Assembly: GCA_039881145.1 (NCBI GenBank)
Contig: JAYKKI010000016.1
Location: 9,201,001-9,265,000 of the forward strand
Direction of reading: 5' to 3'
Length of the DNA stretch: 64,000 nt
DNA from: Druceiella hillmani
Lineage: Eukaryota > Arthropoda > Insecta > Lepidoptera > Hepialidae
Shown here one piece after another: positions 50,220 through 63,131 of the stretch (the stretch's first letter is position 1; each line of letters begins with the position of its first letter). Under the pieces are notes generated by a model. It saw only the letters and a program-made list of their open reading frames with translations, did no database searches and was not told the origin of the DNA. The position numbers were made by a program, and so were the translations under genes.

Positions 50220-53200
50220 CATATTTGATTTACTGCATATACTGTAAAACTTAGATTATTCTAAAACGTGGTTAGTATTATTTTTCTTGATAAATAAATT
50301 TAAATATTAAAATATTTCATTTTCTTTTTTTTCTTCCTTCAAGACGGAGTTGCTCGTTTCTTGTGCACAATAGTAGTATGTAGTTATACAATTATTAGTC
50401 TCATGTTCAATGTTTAAACATGTCACGGCAGTCAGCAGATTGACAGTTTCTTATTTTTAGAGTTAATGAATGCCCCATTAATACATATCAAAATGAAGCA
50501 TACTGCGGTTTTTTCTTAAACTCTGAATAATACAAAGATAAAAACTTCGTTTTAATTAACAATGTTTTTAAATCCTTTTAAAAATGAAATACATGAGGTG
50601 GAAGAGGTTTATAACTTTTCAAATAACATAAGAATTTTAGAATTTATTTGATATTTTATGGAATTATCTCGAGTAAACATACAAATACTTCCACTGTAAG
50701 TAAATACTTTAAATCACAGGCTTAAACGGTAGTAAATTTTATAATCATTAAATATCATTAAAAGTAAAAATGTTTAAAAAACAGTTTTCTCTTCTCATAA
50801 TTAATCTTTCTAATGAAAGTTGTTCCATATTAATATGGTGTATTTTTATTAGCAAATTATTTATAAATTCTAAATTTATGTGCCAGTGCCGTAAAAGACT
50901 TTACATAATTTATAAATAACTTGAAATTCATAGACGAGTAAAGGTGAGTGAAAATATATGTCTAAATTATGCAAATGAAGGAAACCTCTCCAAAGAAGAA
51001 ACTCCAATTAACTAGAAGCCCAGATATTCAACCTCATCGCGTGAGGTAAAATTATATTAATGGCGCTTAATATAATAGCGGTTGGAGCATAGCTTCCGGT
51101 AAAATTTGTAGTAAGGCATAATTTGTATAAAATAAATAAGGAAATTCAATTTTACCATAGCTGAAAATAGACTTCAAGTACTTTTTAAGGAAACTTTCTT
51201 TTTAATGAACTGTTATATATGTATTTTTAAATTACTTTATCTTCGGAAATATTTAAATAAAATAGAAACATTTTTAAGAAAACTCATACTCAATTTTTTT
51301 AATGATTGGGTTCAATAGCCTTTTTTTTAATCATTATCTTTCTTATAAAATCATCTAACTATTTTTAAATAATCCACTCTACTAGGCATACATTAACATA
51401 CAATCCCTATTTTATCAACTAACCTAACCAAATGGATATGAAAATAAAAAGTAATCGATGTCAATGTTTATTATTTCATGCGGGACAATTTTAGTTTCCG
51501 TCCATTGCAAAATTTAACTTAAGAATTCAAATGAATAATATTTGATATCTAATCTACGGCTTTAAATTCAAAATCGTGGATTGTTGTTATCCATAATTTA
51601 GTAATTTACCATGCAATATTTAATAAATGTTAAATTACACAGCTACCCTCTGGTATTTTTATAACAATATATATTTTAAGGTTCACTTCATTTGAAGGTC
51701 AAAAACGGAACATATATAAAATTATTCACGTGTTCATTAGCTTGTATTTCACAGCCGTTTTTCTCAGCCATTATTTGATACAGAATGTTGAAATTTGGCG
51801 CATCGACAAAGAGTCTTAATTCGCTTATTCTTCAGACCCAATCAAAATATTTATGTGAAAATTTCAGAAAGAACAAATTCATTATTATTCGCATACCTTT
51901 TTCAATTAAACAATAATTTTAGTATTAAGAGTGATGTTATGTATTAAGAGTGATGTTAAGAGAAATATTTAAGAATAATCTTAGATAAATACAACTGTAA
52001 TGAAGTGAATTTAAGTTCTTACTTATAACAAGTTTAATAAGTTAAAGTTTTTTGTGATTCTTTTCTAAAGGTACTTTTTATTTTATTTTATATACATATA
52101 TAAATTTATCCTTTCTATTTTATATACATATATAAATTGTCGTCATGAATAGCTTCTAGGTTATATAAGCTAACTCAATAAGAACTTTGACTTGAGTGGG
52201 ATTCCAGTTCATAAGTTTTAAATCTTTTGTTTTTTTATTGATTTATTATACTTTTTGTTTAGTTATTATACTTTTCCCTAAATTATAAACTTAAGAAATT
52301 TAACTTTTGCAGTGGCGTTTATTTAAAGGCCTTGAATAAAAATCCATCCCCACAAATGAACAGTTTACTTTTTGTTATTTTAATTGTTGTATGGTGAATT
52401 AAATTTTTGAAACTGTTCAATTAAAAATTGTGAAAAAAACAGCTTTATTAAAAGTTTACCAGAAGCGGAAAGAATTATGAATAACAACGATCCTTAAGGT
52501 GGAGTTTGAAAAATTTACGATGTTTTATTGCGTCGGATGATATATAATGACATAGCAGAAAATAATATTTATATTTGTGAAATATTTTAATACGCGTATG
52601 TGGCTGAGTATGCACAGGATCTTCCTAGTGCAACCCTTACTCGCACCTCTGACAGATTTTTTTTGAAGAAATACTTTGTTTCTCATACCTTTATATACTC
52701 AATGAAATTATTTCTGTTTTTCTACTTCACGAACAAAATATAATTTAAAAAATGATATTTAACTTTACACTAAACACAACGTATTATGTGTAATTTGCAG
52801 TTTAAAGCTCATTCCGTTGTGAGTAAGAAGCCTGAGAAACATAACCGACTGGATGGATGTTGGGAGCTTTGCAATTTTCCAAAATTATGGAAAACATGCA
52901 GTTAGCTATGATAGTTCTTTGTATAATGACGAAGTCAATTTTAAAATATCTTTCTCTGCTGAGTAGATAATGAGTTTATTATAGGCTATATTTTATCAGG
53001 TTTTACATAATAGCGTTGCTCATAACGACTAAAATTAAAAAATCGTAGAAAAGTATCGACATTTCACAATAAGGTTATTCGGCTATACGTTATAACTAGT
53101 TAAATTTGCACATTAATTTTTATAGATAATCTAAACGGAAAGATAAAATGTGATACCATTATCTTTAGGTTTTGAGAGAAAAGCTAAAATGTGTTTAAAA

Positions 53201-53295
53201 ACGTATCTCTTTGGTATAATATATTGTTAAAAACAGTTCTCTGCGAAATAAACTAAATAATGCGTCCGTTATATATCCTTTAAAAATTCTCACCC
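50220..53295. other. AT-rich non-coding stretch
   Basis: No gene. Short direct repeats are ATTAAGAGTGATGTTA near 51925-51960 and TTTTATATACATATATAAAT near 52084-52136. Confidence 0.5.
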
Positions 53296-53450
53296 AATCT
53301 TGTACGTCCTCGCAAAGTCGTTTTCCTGTTCCCATTTGTATAGTGAATCCATTTGCAATTTGCTGGCGACACCAGCACGCGACGTCAGGTGCCTGTGCGA
53401 TGCAGCATCGACGCCGCGACGGTGATAATACCGAGAGCCTTAATGGATTT
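53296..53450. other. GC-rich patch, unknown
   Basis: A GC-rich island with a minus-strand frame of more than 50 codons (RLSVLSPSRRRCC...MGTGKRLCEDVQDW) that ends at a donor-like TGG|GTGAGA. A plus-strand frame starts at 53343. No family is recognised. Openness on both strands is expected for a short GC-rich insert and does not show coding. Confidence 0.3.
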
Positions 53451-53937
53451 AAGCTTTTTTTTCCCCTTTTATATATATTTTGTATTATAGTATTTAAAAG
53501 GACTAATCAAAAGAATTTAAAAAATATTTATTTTAGAATTTTAAGTTTTACGTGGCCGGAAAAATTTCCTTACTTGTGAAATTACTGAATCAAAATTTTG
53601 AAAAAGAAAACAAGATAAGATTTATATTACATAGTATTTGAGATATTCACCATATTTTTATTTTCATGGTTAAATATTATATTTTAGTGTTAGTAAATAA
53701 TTTAGTAGGTGCCTATTATGTAAGGAGCCCTGCCAAAGCTTGTTTTGCACGTATTTAGTTCGTTTAATTTCATTTATCTAAAGAAACAATATTTTGCAAA
53801 TATAAGTAGAAGTAATTAGGACTAAAATAAACTGTATGATCTTATAAATTTTACACACAATTTCATGAAATTATGTCCACACCGACGATTTTTTATAAAA
53901 AAAATTTTAAAATTCTTTAAAGAACTCTAATGCGGCC

Positions 53938-53974
53938 GTACGCACGCACGTACGCACGCCCGCATGCATGCACA
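53938..53974. repeat. Alternating purine-pyrimidine tract
   Basis: CGTACGCACGCACGTACGCA and following CGCCCGCATGCATGCACA form about 37 bases of almost strict purine-pyrimidine alternation rich in CG and CA steps. This is the kind of sequence that favours Z-DNA. Confidence 0.75.
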
Positions 53975-54049
53975 TCTCGTTTCACTTCGTGAGTGCACAG
54001 TATGTGAAAATTATCAGTGCTATAATACATAGATAACATTAATACTCAC

Positions 54050-54120
54050 ATAAAATCCATACATCATATATCTGGCGTACCATCCGGTCTCACCAAAATA
54101 CAGGCTGTCTTTGTAAACCC
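54050..54120 (-). pseudogene. Probable receptor exon (second extracellular loop), frameshifted
   Basis: On the minus strand a good acceptor (TTCGTTTTAAGCACAG) precedes position 54120 and a perfect donor (TAT|GTGAGT) follows 54050. In phase 0 it reads GFTKTACILVRPDGTPDI and then hits a stop. Tachykinin-type receptors have TxC-x4-PDG with W before PDG in this loop, so T.C....PDG.P matches but W is R. A one-base shift after PD restores MMYGFY ending exactly on a codon. The exon is 71 bases, so one extra base would make it 72 and phase 0 to 0, as needed to join the exon at 35167. Alternatively another frame is open throughout (VYKDSLYFGETGWYARYMMY), which would be an unrelated exon. Confidence 0.45.
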
Positions 54121-54124
54121 CTGT

Positions 54125-55866
54125 GCTTAAAACGAAATATTGGAGAGAAAATATTCTGTTGGTCGCAATCAAAATGTCATTAATAACTTATATAATATCC
54201 ATTCTCGCATGGTTTTCAATTATTTACCTGTATAATACGAAACGTAATATTTTATATAATATACAAGCATATTTGATACAGATATTTTAATAATGGTTGA
54301 ATATATAAACCTATGTACCAATCACTTTATTAATTTTAAAATAAACTTTATTTTTCTCAATAAGTAATGAAAATAATTTAAAGATTTGATAATGAAATAT
54401 TTAGATGAATAAAAATAAACCCTTTTCCCCATATTTAGAAAATGAATTGATACGTATAACCAAGACTCTTTGTTTATCACTAGTCAACATTGATAGTTTA
54501 CAAGCGACAAATATATACATTGAATTCGTGATTATATTGTATACTTGTGAAAAACGAAAATATGAAACAAATAAAAAACTGTTTGGTATTAATTATTTTC
54601 AGCGACTATCGATATACATAAATTTAAACAAGAGCTACTCATAACAATTTTAAGGCTAACTCAAAATTGACAGAAAATGCACAAATTTGTTTTGCATCAG
54701 AAAAGGAAAGTAAAATTTAGAAAATTATTTTGCAATGTGTTTAGGAATGGACTTAGAACGTACAAATAATTCCTCCAAATGGTACCACAGAAAACTAACT
54801 GCGGCATAGGCTCGAAAATATGTATAATTTTACTGTGAAATCCTGTCTGTAAGTTACAGTACATTAAGGGTTGTATTTAATGAGCGGTGGCCAAGCGGCG
54901 CTTGTCAAACAATATGAAAATAATAAAAGGAAATTAAAATTTCCCGATCTTAATTTGCAAGGATCTATACAAAATGTTAAAGAAAAAACTCTAACGGGAA
55001 AATGACAAGCAAATGTGCTACGGTACTATAATCTTCATATTATTTTTTACGGTACTATAATCTTCATATTATAATTCAATATTATTTTATTAATAAAGTG
55101 GAATATATGAAAAAAAAAGTAATAGTAAAAAGTCCATGAAAAATAATGATTTTTATCACAAAAAGTTAGTTTTATATTATGCAAAATAGACTTCATTTAA
55201 AAAAAAACATTCAGAATCAAGTAACTTTATCGATATTATTTCTTGTGTCATTACTCATCATTTGGTCAGTAATTGATTATTGCGTTTAAATTTGTAGAGT
55301 AGTTAGAATTGTTATCTTAGAAAAATATGTAAAAGTGAACTAACTCCAGATACTTACCAAGAGTCAATGTCGATATAATGAGTCTTTTTATGAACTGTGC
55401 GTTACTTTTGAGTGTAGAAATACCTTTGAAGGAACACCTCCATTAGTTAAACATTTTTGGCTCAATAAACATTTTAAATATTGACAAGACAATTATTATC
55501 GTAAAAGTCAATAACAGCAGCATGGATGGCGTTGCCAGAGTTGGTGATGTGTTTCGTCGAAGTATTCACCGTTTTCTAAATCGCTTACTATAGGCATTAT
55601 CTAAACATCCTTAATTTATATGACTAACAATAACTGAGATGTTTTTAATATTATTGAACTAATATACTCATCAAATTTTTGTATGTTCCTTGTTATTATT
55701 CTATTTATTTTTCTACGTAGAATATACCACTTTTACTGTTTTATTAACCAAACTGATCTAAGCGTGTATTTCCGTCAGTTTTTATTTTATCTTTCAGATT
55801 TAGGTTATAAATAAGGAAAAAAAATACTACGGAAAAATTTGATTAGAATAACGCAAAACAGTTGAT
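54125..55866. other. AT-rich non-coding stretch
   Basis: No exon for TM1-TM4 of the receptor was found. A direct repeat of CGGTACTATAATCTTCATATTAT lies at 55021-55071. Confidence 0.5.
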
Positions 55867-57509
55867 ATTAAATTATTCACCGTCATTGATAAATCTATTT
55901 AAATCAGTTTTTATCATAAGAATATATCTACGAAATTGTAGGCACGTTCTTGAATAATAACTTTAAAATGCAAATCTAAGGTAAAATATCATAGAAATCG
56001 TGTCAGTTAAGATTACATTATGCCCTAACAAATCTTTCCACTCCTTTTTACTTTATGATAAATTCTCTATAATGAAGATTATCAAAACTATTAAACAAGC
56101 TTACTAGCTATCACACAAAATCGCTTTGAGTGGAATTTAAATTAAATTATTCACCGTCATTGATAAATCTATTTAAATCAGTTTTTATCATAAGAATATA
56201 TCTACGAAATTGCAGGCACGTTCTTGAATAATAACTTTAAAATGCAAATCTAAGGAAAAATATCATAGAAATCGTGTCAGTTAAAATTACATTATGTCCT
56301 AACAAATCTTTCCACTCCTTTTTACTTTATGATAAATTCTCTATAATGAAGATTATCAAAACTACTAAACAAGCTTACTAGCTATCACACAAAATCGCTT
56401 TGAGTGGAATTTAAATTAAATTATTCACCGTCATTGATAAATCTATTTAAATCAGTTTTTATCATAAGAGTATATCTACGAAATTGTAGGCACGTTCTTG
56501 AATAATAACTTTAAAATGCAAATCTAAGGAAAAATATCATAGAAATCGTGTCAGTTAAGATTACATTATGTCCTAACAAATCTTTCCACTCCTTTTTACT
56601 TTATGATAAATTCTCTATAATGAAGATTATCAAAACTATTAAACAAGCTTACTAGCTATCACACAAAATCGCTTTGAGTGGAATTTAAATTAAATTATTC
56701 ACCGTCATTGATAAATCTATTTAAATCAGTTTTTATCATAAGAATATATCTACGAAATTGCAGGCACGTTCTTGAATAATAACTTTAAAATGCAAATCTA
56801 AGGAAAAATATCATAGAAATCGTGTCAGTTAAAATTACATTATGTCCTAACAAATCTTTCCACTCCTTTTTACTTTATGATAAATTCTCTATAATGAAGA
56901 TTATCAAAACTACTAAACAAGCTTACTAGCTATCACACAAAATCGCTTTGAGTGGAATTTAAATTAAATTATTCACCGTCATTGATAAATCTATTTAAAT
57001 CAGTTTTTATCATAAGAGTATATCTACGAAATTGTAGGCACGTTCTTGAATAATAACTTTAAAATGCAAATCTAAGGAAAAATATCATAGAAATCGTGTC
57101 AGTTAAGATTACATTATGTCCTAACAAATCTTTCCACTCCTTTTTACTTTATGATAAATTCTCTATAATGAAGATTATCAAAACTATTAAACAAGCTTAC
57201 TAGCTATCACACAAAATTGCTTTGAGTGGAATTTAAATTAAATTATTCACCGTCATTGATAAATCTATTTAAATCAGTTTTTATCATAAGAATATATCTA
57301 CGAAATTGCAGGCACGTTCTTGAATAATAACTTTAAAATGCAAATCTAAGGAAAAATATCATAGAAATCGTGTCAGTTAAGTTTACATTATGTCCTAACA
57401 AATCTTTCCACTCCTTTTTACTTTATGATAAATTCTCTATAATGAAGATTATCAAAACTATTAAACAAGCTTACTAGCTATCACACAAAATCGCTTTGAG
57501 GGGAATTTA
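55867..57509. repeat. 274-bp satellite array, six units, dimeric higher-order structure
   Basis: The word TCACCGTCATTGATAAATC starts at 55877, 56151, 56425, 56699, 56973 and 57247, exactly 274 bases apart. Variants alternate. Units 1, 3 and 5 have TTGTAGG, units 2, 4 and 6 have TTGCAGG. Units 3 and 5 have AAGAGTAT, units 2, 4 and 6 have AAGAATAT. Units 2 and 4 share TTAAAATTAC and ACTACTAAAC. The array therefore grew as a 548-bp dimer. It ends in GGGGAATTTAG, where the sequence becomes unique. No coding or terminal-repeat feature is seen in the unit. Confidence 0.97.
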
Positions 57510-57833
57510 GCTTGCCAAACGATTCGTATTGAAAAATGAAATATCAAGCAGAAAAGTGAAATTTTTCTTCATCAATATTTTCTAGCCAGTATAATTCCAT
57601 ATAAACCCACTAATTTTCCAACGTTTTGTATTAGTTTGAATGTAAAGTTTTATACATTCAAAGAAAAAATAATACGAATGGAATAGTATGATTAATGATT
57701 CTCTCTGCGTAATTAAAGAACATGTGGTTTTGGAAAATAAAATATAGTCAATTTATTTCGGATGGATCTACAATAATTTTATTATCAAATACTTAACAAA
57801 TACAGCAAACGATTTTTTTGGAATTGCTTTAGG

Positions 57834-57875
57834 AAAAAGTTTACCTACAAAAATATTTTTGTAGGTAAACTTTTT
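57834..57875. repeat. 42-bp perfect palindrome without loop
   Basis: The arms are 21 bases each, the left starting AAAAAGTTTACCTACA, and are exactly complementary with no spacer. Such a perfect, loop-free palindrome is rare and normally unstable. It may be a snap-back remnant of a small element. Confidence 0.95.
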
Positions 57876-60141
57876 ACTGAGCTTTAAAAAGGATTAAAAA
57901 ACATTTATGTTCTAAGGTATCTGTTTATTTTACCCACACTAATTTATTCTTAACAAAGAAACTATGGTTTGAAAAATATTTCTAAAATTTTTTACTACAA
58001 TTGAATAAATGCTTTTAACGATAGATTTATTAGATTGAGAGTAACTACTTAAAAAAAGAAAACGAAATGACAAATGCAATGCTTTAAGTATTCTTTTATA
58101 TATTTATTATCTATACGTTACAAAAAAAAATGACTACAAACCAAACGAAGTTCGAACTCTTTTGGCAAATCTTTTTACATATTTTTGCTTTTCTAAATTT
58201 AGATAAAAATAAATATGCTATTTAGGTTAAATTTACATTGCATTTCTTAAAAACATACACGAAAACAAGCATATTTGGATTTATTACGCGCAAGATAGTA
58301 GCGGAGCGTGTCTGATTACATCATGCACATTGCAGTAAAATGATGTGACATGCTGATTTATTTAATCTAACAAACCCTTATAATACTAAGTTTATATAAA
58401 ATATCTCGAATGCATGGGAATAGTAGAGAATATTTTCTATTTTCCTCGTAAATAATATGTGTCATATCATTTTAACATGTCGAAATTCAATTCTCTATGC
58501 CGTGCATATTGAATTATTGACTATAAATCTAAAGGGAAATAAATCTATTACTTCCATTTAGAGGTATTAAAGTTATGTTACATATTTATCTTCTCACCTG
58601 GGCGACATATCAAATATTCAGGGATAACCCTAACAAAAATACAAGAATGCCTTCAGGGATACGCTGTAGTTACGTCAGGTTTTATTATTTTGTAGTATTT
58701 TTAACGTAAATACATCGTTCAAAAACTGTATACGTGGCTTAAAACTTGTAGGTTATAGTACATGTTTATTTTTTTATCATATTATAATCACATCTTGAGA
58801 AAACTAGAACAAAATGGAATATAATAAACCTTGTAACGAAATGGAAACATCTGAAATTCATAAATTAGTTTAGTAATTTTCTCGTTAATGTGCTCATAAC
58901 ATTGTATAATTTTCTAATAAAATTGTACAGTATTATGAGTAAACTGGGGTATTCTATTTTGTATCAATAATCCATAATTACGTTTTACAGAGTTTAATGG
59001 GTACGATAATAAAATTAAATAAAATTGAACAATTTTTATGAAAAACAAACATTTTAGAAATATTATATTGATCATTTAATAAAAAAAAATTATTCAAGGA
59101 AATTGATTACAGCATTTTATTGAACAATGTAGAAAACTACGTTAAAGAAGGTACAATAAAGAAATTATGGTTATGGTGAAAGAGAAAAAAAATTGAATGG
59201 GTTAACGCTGTCAGATGATGGGAAAGTAAAATTATTGTTAACTTATAAAAATACGTAACAAGTAAGGAATAGACAAGAAAATGCAAGACAAGAGAAGTCA
59301 TCGATGGAAACATTTTATATATCATGAAAGCTGACAAAATGTGTTAATTTAAAAAATATGTTGAGAAATATTCTTTAAAACCATACTTTTCTTTCGTGCA
59401 ATTCTTCGCTAAAATTCTTAGAAATATAGCAAATTTAAATGTAGTAACGTTACCTACATATGTTTTTCTCTTTCGTCGTTTTTTACTTAAATCTGGATAA
59501 ATATTCAAATACATACGAAATATTACAATAAACATTGCAACATACACATAGTATTTTGATTCCTACGCCTATTAATTTATGTAGATTTTTAGAGGTCTAT
59601 GCACATGCATAGAACAGTACATCAAGAATACCATATAAAAAAAAACAAAAAGAAACATTAACTGTAATGACGAGGGAAAAATAAAAAAGGCACCGAAATA
59701 TTTATCATAACGATAACATTAATAAATACAGAAATATTTACTGACACACTACTCAATAATTTCGCAGCTGTATTTATTTCCAAAAACATTTATAACCTAT
59801 GAAGGAAGAACACGTCATTTTAAACACCGCATGCATAGTGCGTGTGGTGTTAATAAGTGATAGTTAATTAACAGGCAGTAAAAATTTCATGATATATTAT
59901 TAAAGAGTGCACGGAGTTTTCGTGTCTTTTTGTATGCTGTATTTGAAATGAAGCACAACTGAAAAAAATATAAGTGGAATGAGGGGAATATATTCCTATT
60001 AACATAATTAGCATCAATAAAATCGGTAAATTATTGGAACCTTAATAAATTTATCACCATTTGTCACGCCTGACAAGCGACAATGACAATAAATCGAGGC
60101 TGATAAGTCCATCATCGGCGGTATCGATTTTACAATTTTAA

Positions 60142-60222
60142 TTATCTTTTCGCGTATAGTTAATGCTAAATTACAATACAAAAATCTTTTCGCGTATAAT
60201 TTATGCTAAATTACAATATAAT
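60142..60222. repeat. Direct repeat, about 45-bp unit, two copies
   Basis: TTTTCGCGTATAGTTAATGC is followed by TAAATTACAATA, and about 45 bases later by TTTTCGCGTATAATTTATGC and the same continuation. Confidence 0.8.
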
Positions 60223-60895
60223 TGGTAAATTAAAAGAAATTTTGTAACAATGTAGGATTATCGATAAAAAAAATTAAGTGAAAAAAAGTTACGAAATTAT
60301 CCTATGAAATAGATTATTTATCATTATATTACATTGTCGTTGTGAATGGCAAAAGTTACACAGTGTTTCTCATAAAACACCAAAATTTTCTATTGTCATA
60401 GAACATAAAAGAGATGCTTATAAAAATAAATTAATTTAAAATGTAATTTTCTTCCTCTAACTTTACTATTAAATTTATGGTCGAGAGAACAATTATTAAA
60501 AAAAATCTCTTTAAAAAAACATTTCGAGGAAATGCTTGTTAACCCTTGGTTATATCAGCTATTTAACTAATAAAATAATTGTTAGGGCAAGATGCAATTA
60601 TTAAAACAAAATATTAAATGTTATCAGCACAGTGGAAGTGATTGATTTTCCCATACGCAAAATATGTGGAAAATTTATTTAATCTTAAAATTAAAACTTT
60701 GTACAATATCCACTACTCTTGCTGTAAACCACCGTATCTCCTATTTTTGCAATACTACATCATATAGTGCTCCAAAAAAATGGAGCAAAGAATATTGCAT
60801 TGCATAGTTTACACATTAATTTTAAAGTTTAAAAGATATTATTTAATGAAACTTCTTTTAACGCAAAACATATTTAACATTCGTTACTTCCAAAA

Positions 60896-63090
60896 TTTGG
60901 TTATGTCTGGACAGTTGATCTCAGTTAAACCAAATTTATCAAAACTTATCTATGGTTGCATGTGTAAGGTAAGCAGTATATCACTTATAGACATTGAGAT
61001 ATGAATTACTTTTGATATAAAATGGTATGTAACAAAAATCGTGGTAGTTTGAGGTACTTTATATGGAAATGGATATGGTATCTCATTTTAAGGGAAATAT
61101 TGTGTATAACTTTGTGCCCTCTTTGCTCTCTCCACGTTAGTGTGAAATAGTATGAAAATATAAATAACTATATAAAACCTCTCTAATATGAGCAGAACTC
61201 ACAATATAAGAGTTCTGTGAATACCAAGGTGTATAAAAAGTATTGTTTGCTGTCGGGAAAAACTGCAACTTTGCGTCATGCAACGTGACGCGCTTCACAT
61301 ATACTCGACGGTCGGCCGAGTATATCCGAACGAGTATACCATAAGTAGGCCTTTTCATATTGAACAACTTTTTCCGTGAAATCACAGGCCGAATTTTTAC
61401 TAGCTTGGAGAAAAAAAATATGAAGTTTTCAATTTCTAGCTGTTAATATTTTAACTTTATTAAAGAAAATTAAAGAAAATTCGTCAACTAGCTGGTAATA
61501 ATTCCCTTGAAAGTACTAAAATGATTAGTATCCTATTGCTCAAAGGAGCTACATGTCGGCAAAGGTCTTTCCTCTTCGAGAATGCATGAATAGTGTATTT
61601 TTAACTATTAGAGATTTGAAGAGATGGAGATATATATTTTAACTTGCATAATTGTAGTAAGTATAGGAGAGAAAAAAATACATTAGAATGCTATATCAAA
61701 AATATGGTAAACAAAAAATATTTTTTACGAATAGATGTAAAATACAAAGTGGGTTTTCAAATAATAATAAATAACAAATAAAAACAGACAGATTACGCAT
61801 TTTGATAGCTTCTCATTTCCACACTTACAAATAGGTTTGTATACTGTTTCTACTTTTACATAGAATGTATTATATATTTTTTAATGCCAAAACATTATAA
61901 TATTAAGGAGCATTCTGTATTATGACCTCAATTAGTAAAAATTTCATGAGAAGAATATATCAGTCGGAATAGTTCATTGTTATGTTTAAAACGATATTAT
62001 AAAACAATTATCGCCCAAGTTTACATTCTGAGAAACACAAAGTATACAGTTAAATATTATACAGAAAAATTTCAAGTTAATCGAAAAAAAATTACATACT
62101 TTTTATTCAGCAACTTATCTTTTGGAAGACGATGAAATCTATTCAGAAAACTGAAATTCTTACGATAATAAATTTTAAAATTGCTGCTAAGTTGTAAAAA
62201 CAAATGAATCTCGAATTTAATAACTTATTAGGGTTAAATAAAAATTCAATTTTAAAATTAATTTTTTAGCATTACTACAACTGCCCAGTTCTAAGAACTT
62301 TCAGTTCTGTCCTCGTGTTAGTATGAGAATATTAAAAACAACATCCAGCACGAAATTATAAAAATATTTTAATTTATAACTTTCATTAACGTTTTTTCAA
62401 AATCAAACAAAATTGAATTTCACCATAATATTGACAAGAAATAATGAAATCAAAACTATAAAGAAATTCAATAAAACTAATAACCGGTAAATAATCGTTT
62501 GGTTTTATTCACGAGCGGGCGTCAGAAATTAATTTTTCTCTCACTTTTACATACTCGCAGATCCGAACGAGTTCAATTAAAACGATAACCTATTAGCATT
62601 AAATGAATAATACAGAAAAAACAAGAACTGTAAATATCGTCGTTTTCTAATAATTTATTGAAATCCTCATCTTTTCTCAAGGAAAAATGGTGCAGAATGA
62701 GAAATACTATTGTATTTCATTGTACAGCTTTCCGAAATACACGCTGTACATTACGTGCTCCCTCTTTCCTGCGCTTGGTCTATACTCGTTGTATAAAGTA
62801 CACGTTTAAAACGAAAAGGGATATTTTCTCTAATTAGACAAATACATTTGTTTATTCTGTCGTGTATTACATGACATAACCTAACTTTAATGAATTGGTT
62901 AAGCTTGATTGCATTAAAACTACAAACAATGAAACAATTATGTAATTTACCTTTAGGAATTGATTGTTAAATTAATTACGCCTCTACTATTATTTGAGTT
63001 CCATGTAAACATGTTTTTATTAATGTATTACTTTAAACAGTGCGGCTAACTACGTTGACATCGAAAAATTTTATTTATCATCTCTTTTAG
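60896..63090. other. AT-rich stretch with weak exon-like signals
   Basis: A plus-strand donor-like TGTAAG|GTAAGC lies at 60968/60969 at the end of a 60-residue open run, and GGACAG could be an acceptor, but no homology supports it. A GC-richer patch at 61240-61390 has ATATACTCG/CGAGTATAT dyads. A patch at 62740-62800 is open in all plus frames. None is convincing. Confidence 0.4.
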
Positions 63091-63096
63091 GGTAGT

Positions 63097-63131
63097 ACCT
63101 TATAACTAATTCAATTAGTAGTTTATAAGGT
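63097..63131. repeat. Imperfect hairpin
   Basis: ACCTTATAACTAATT and AATTAGTAGTTTATAAGGT pair with one or two bulges around a short loop. Confidence 0.65.

Larger units (their letters stand above)
57510..60895. other. AT-rich non-coding stretch
   Basis: It contains the palindrome at 57834-57875 and a tandem repeat at 60138-60219 (CTTTTCGCGTATA, AATGCTAAATTACAATA). No gene is supported. Confidence 0.5.

Noticed and set aside
54884..54906. tRNA-Ser/Leu-like A box (TGGCCAAGCGG)
   Set aside because: No B box, acceptor stem or cloverleaf follows.
58594..58680. Minus-strand exon candidate ending in CAG|GTGAGA
   Set aside because: All three frames contain stops between the best acceptor and the donor.
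60915..60968. Plus-strand small exon ending in AAG|GTAAGC
   Set aside because: Only 18 codons, weak acceptor and no homology.
62740..62815. GC-richer patch open in all plus-strand frames after a TTGTACAG acceptor
   Set aside because: Openness in every frame over so short a stretch does not discriminate coding from chance.
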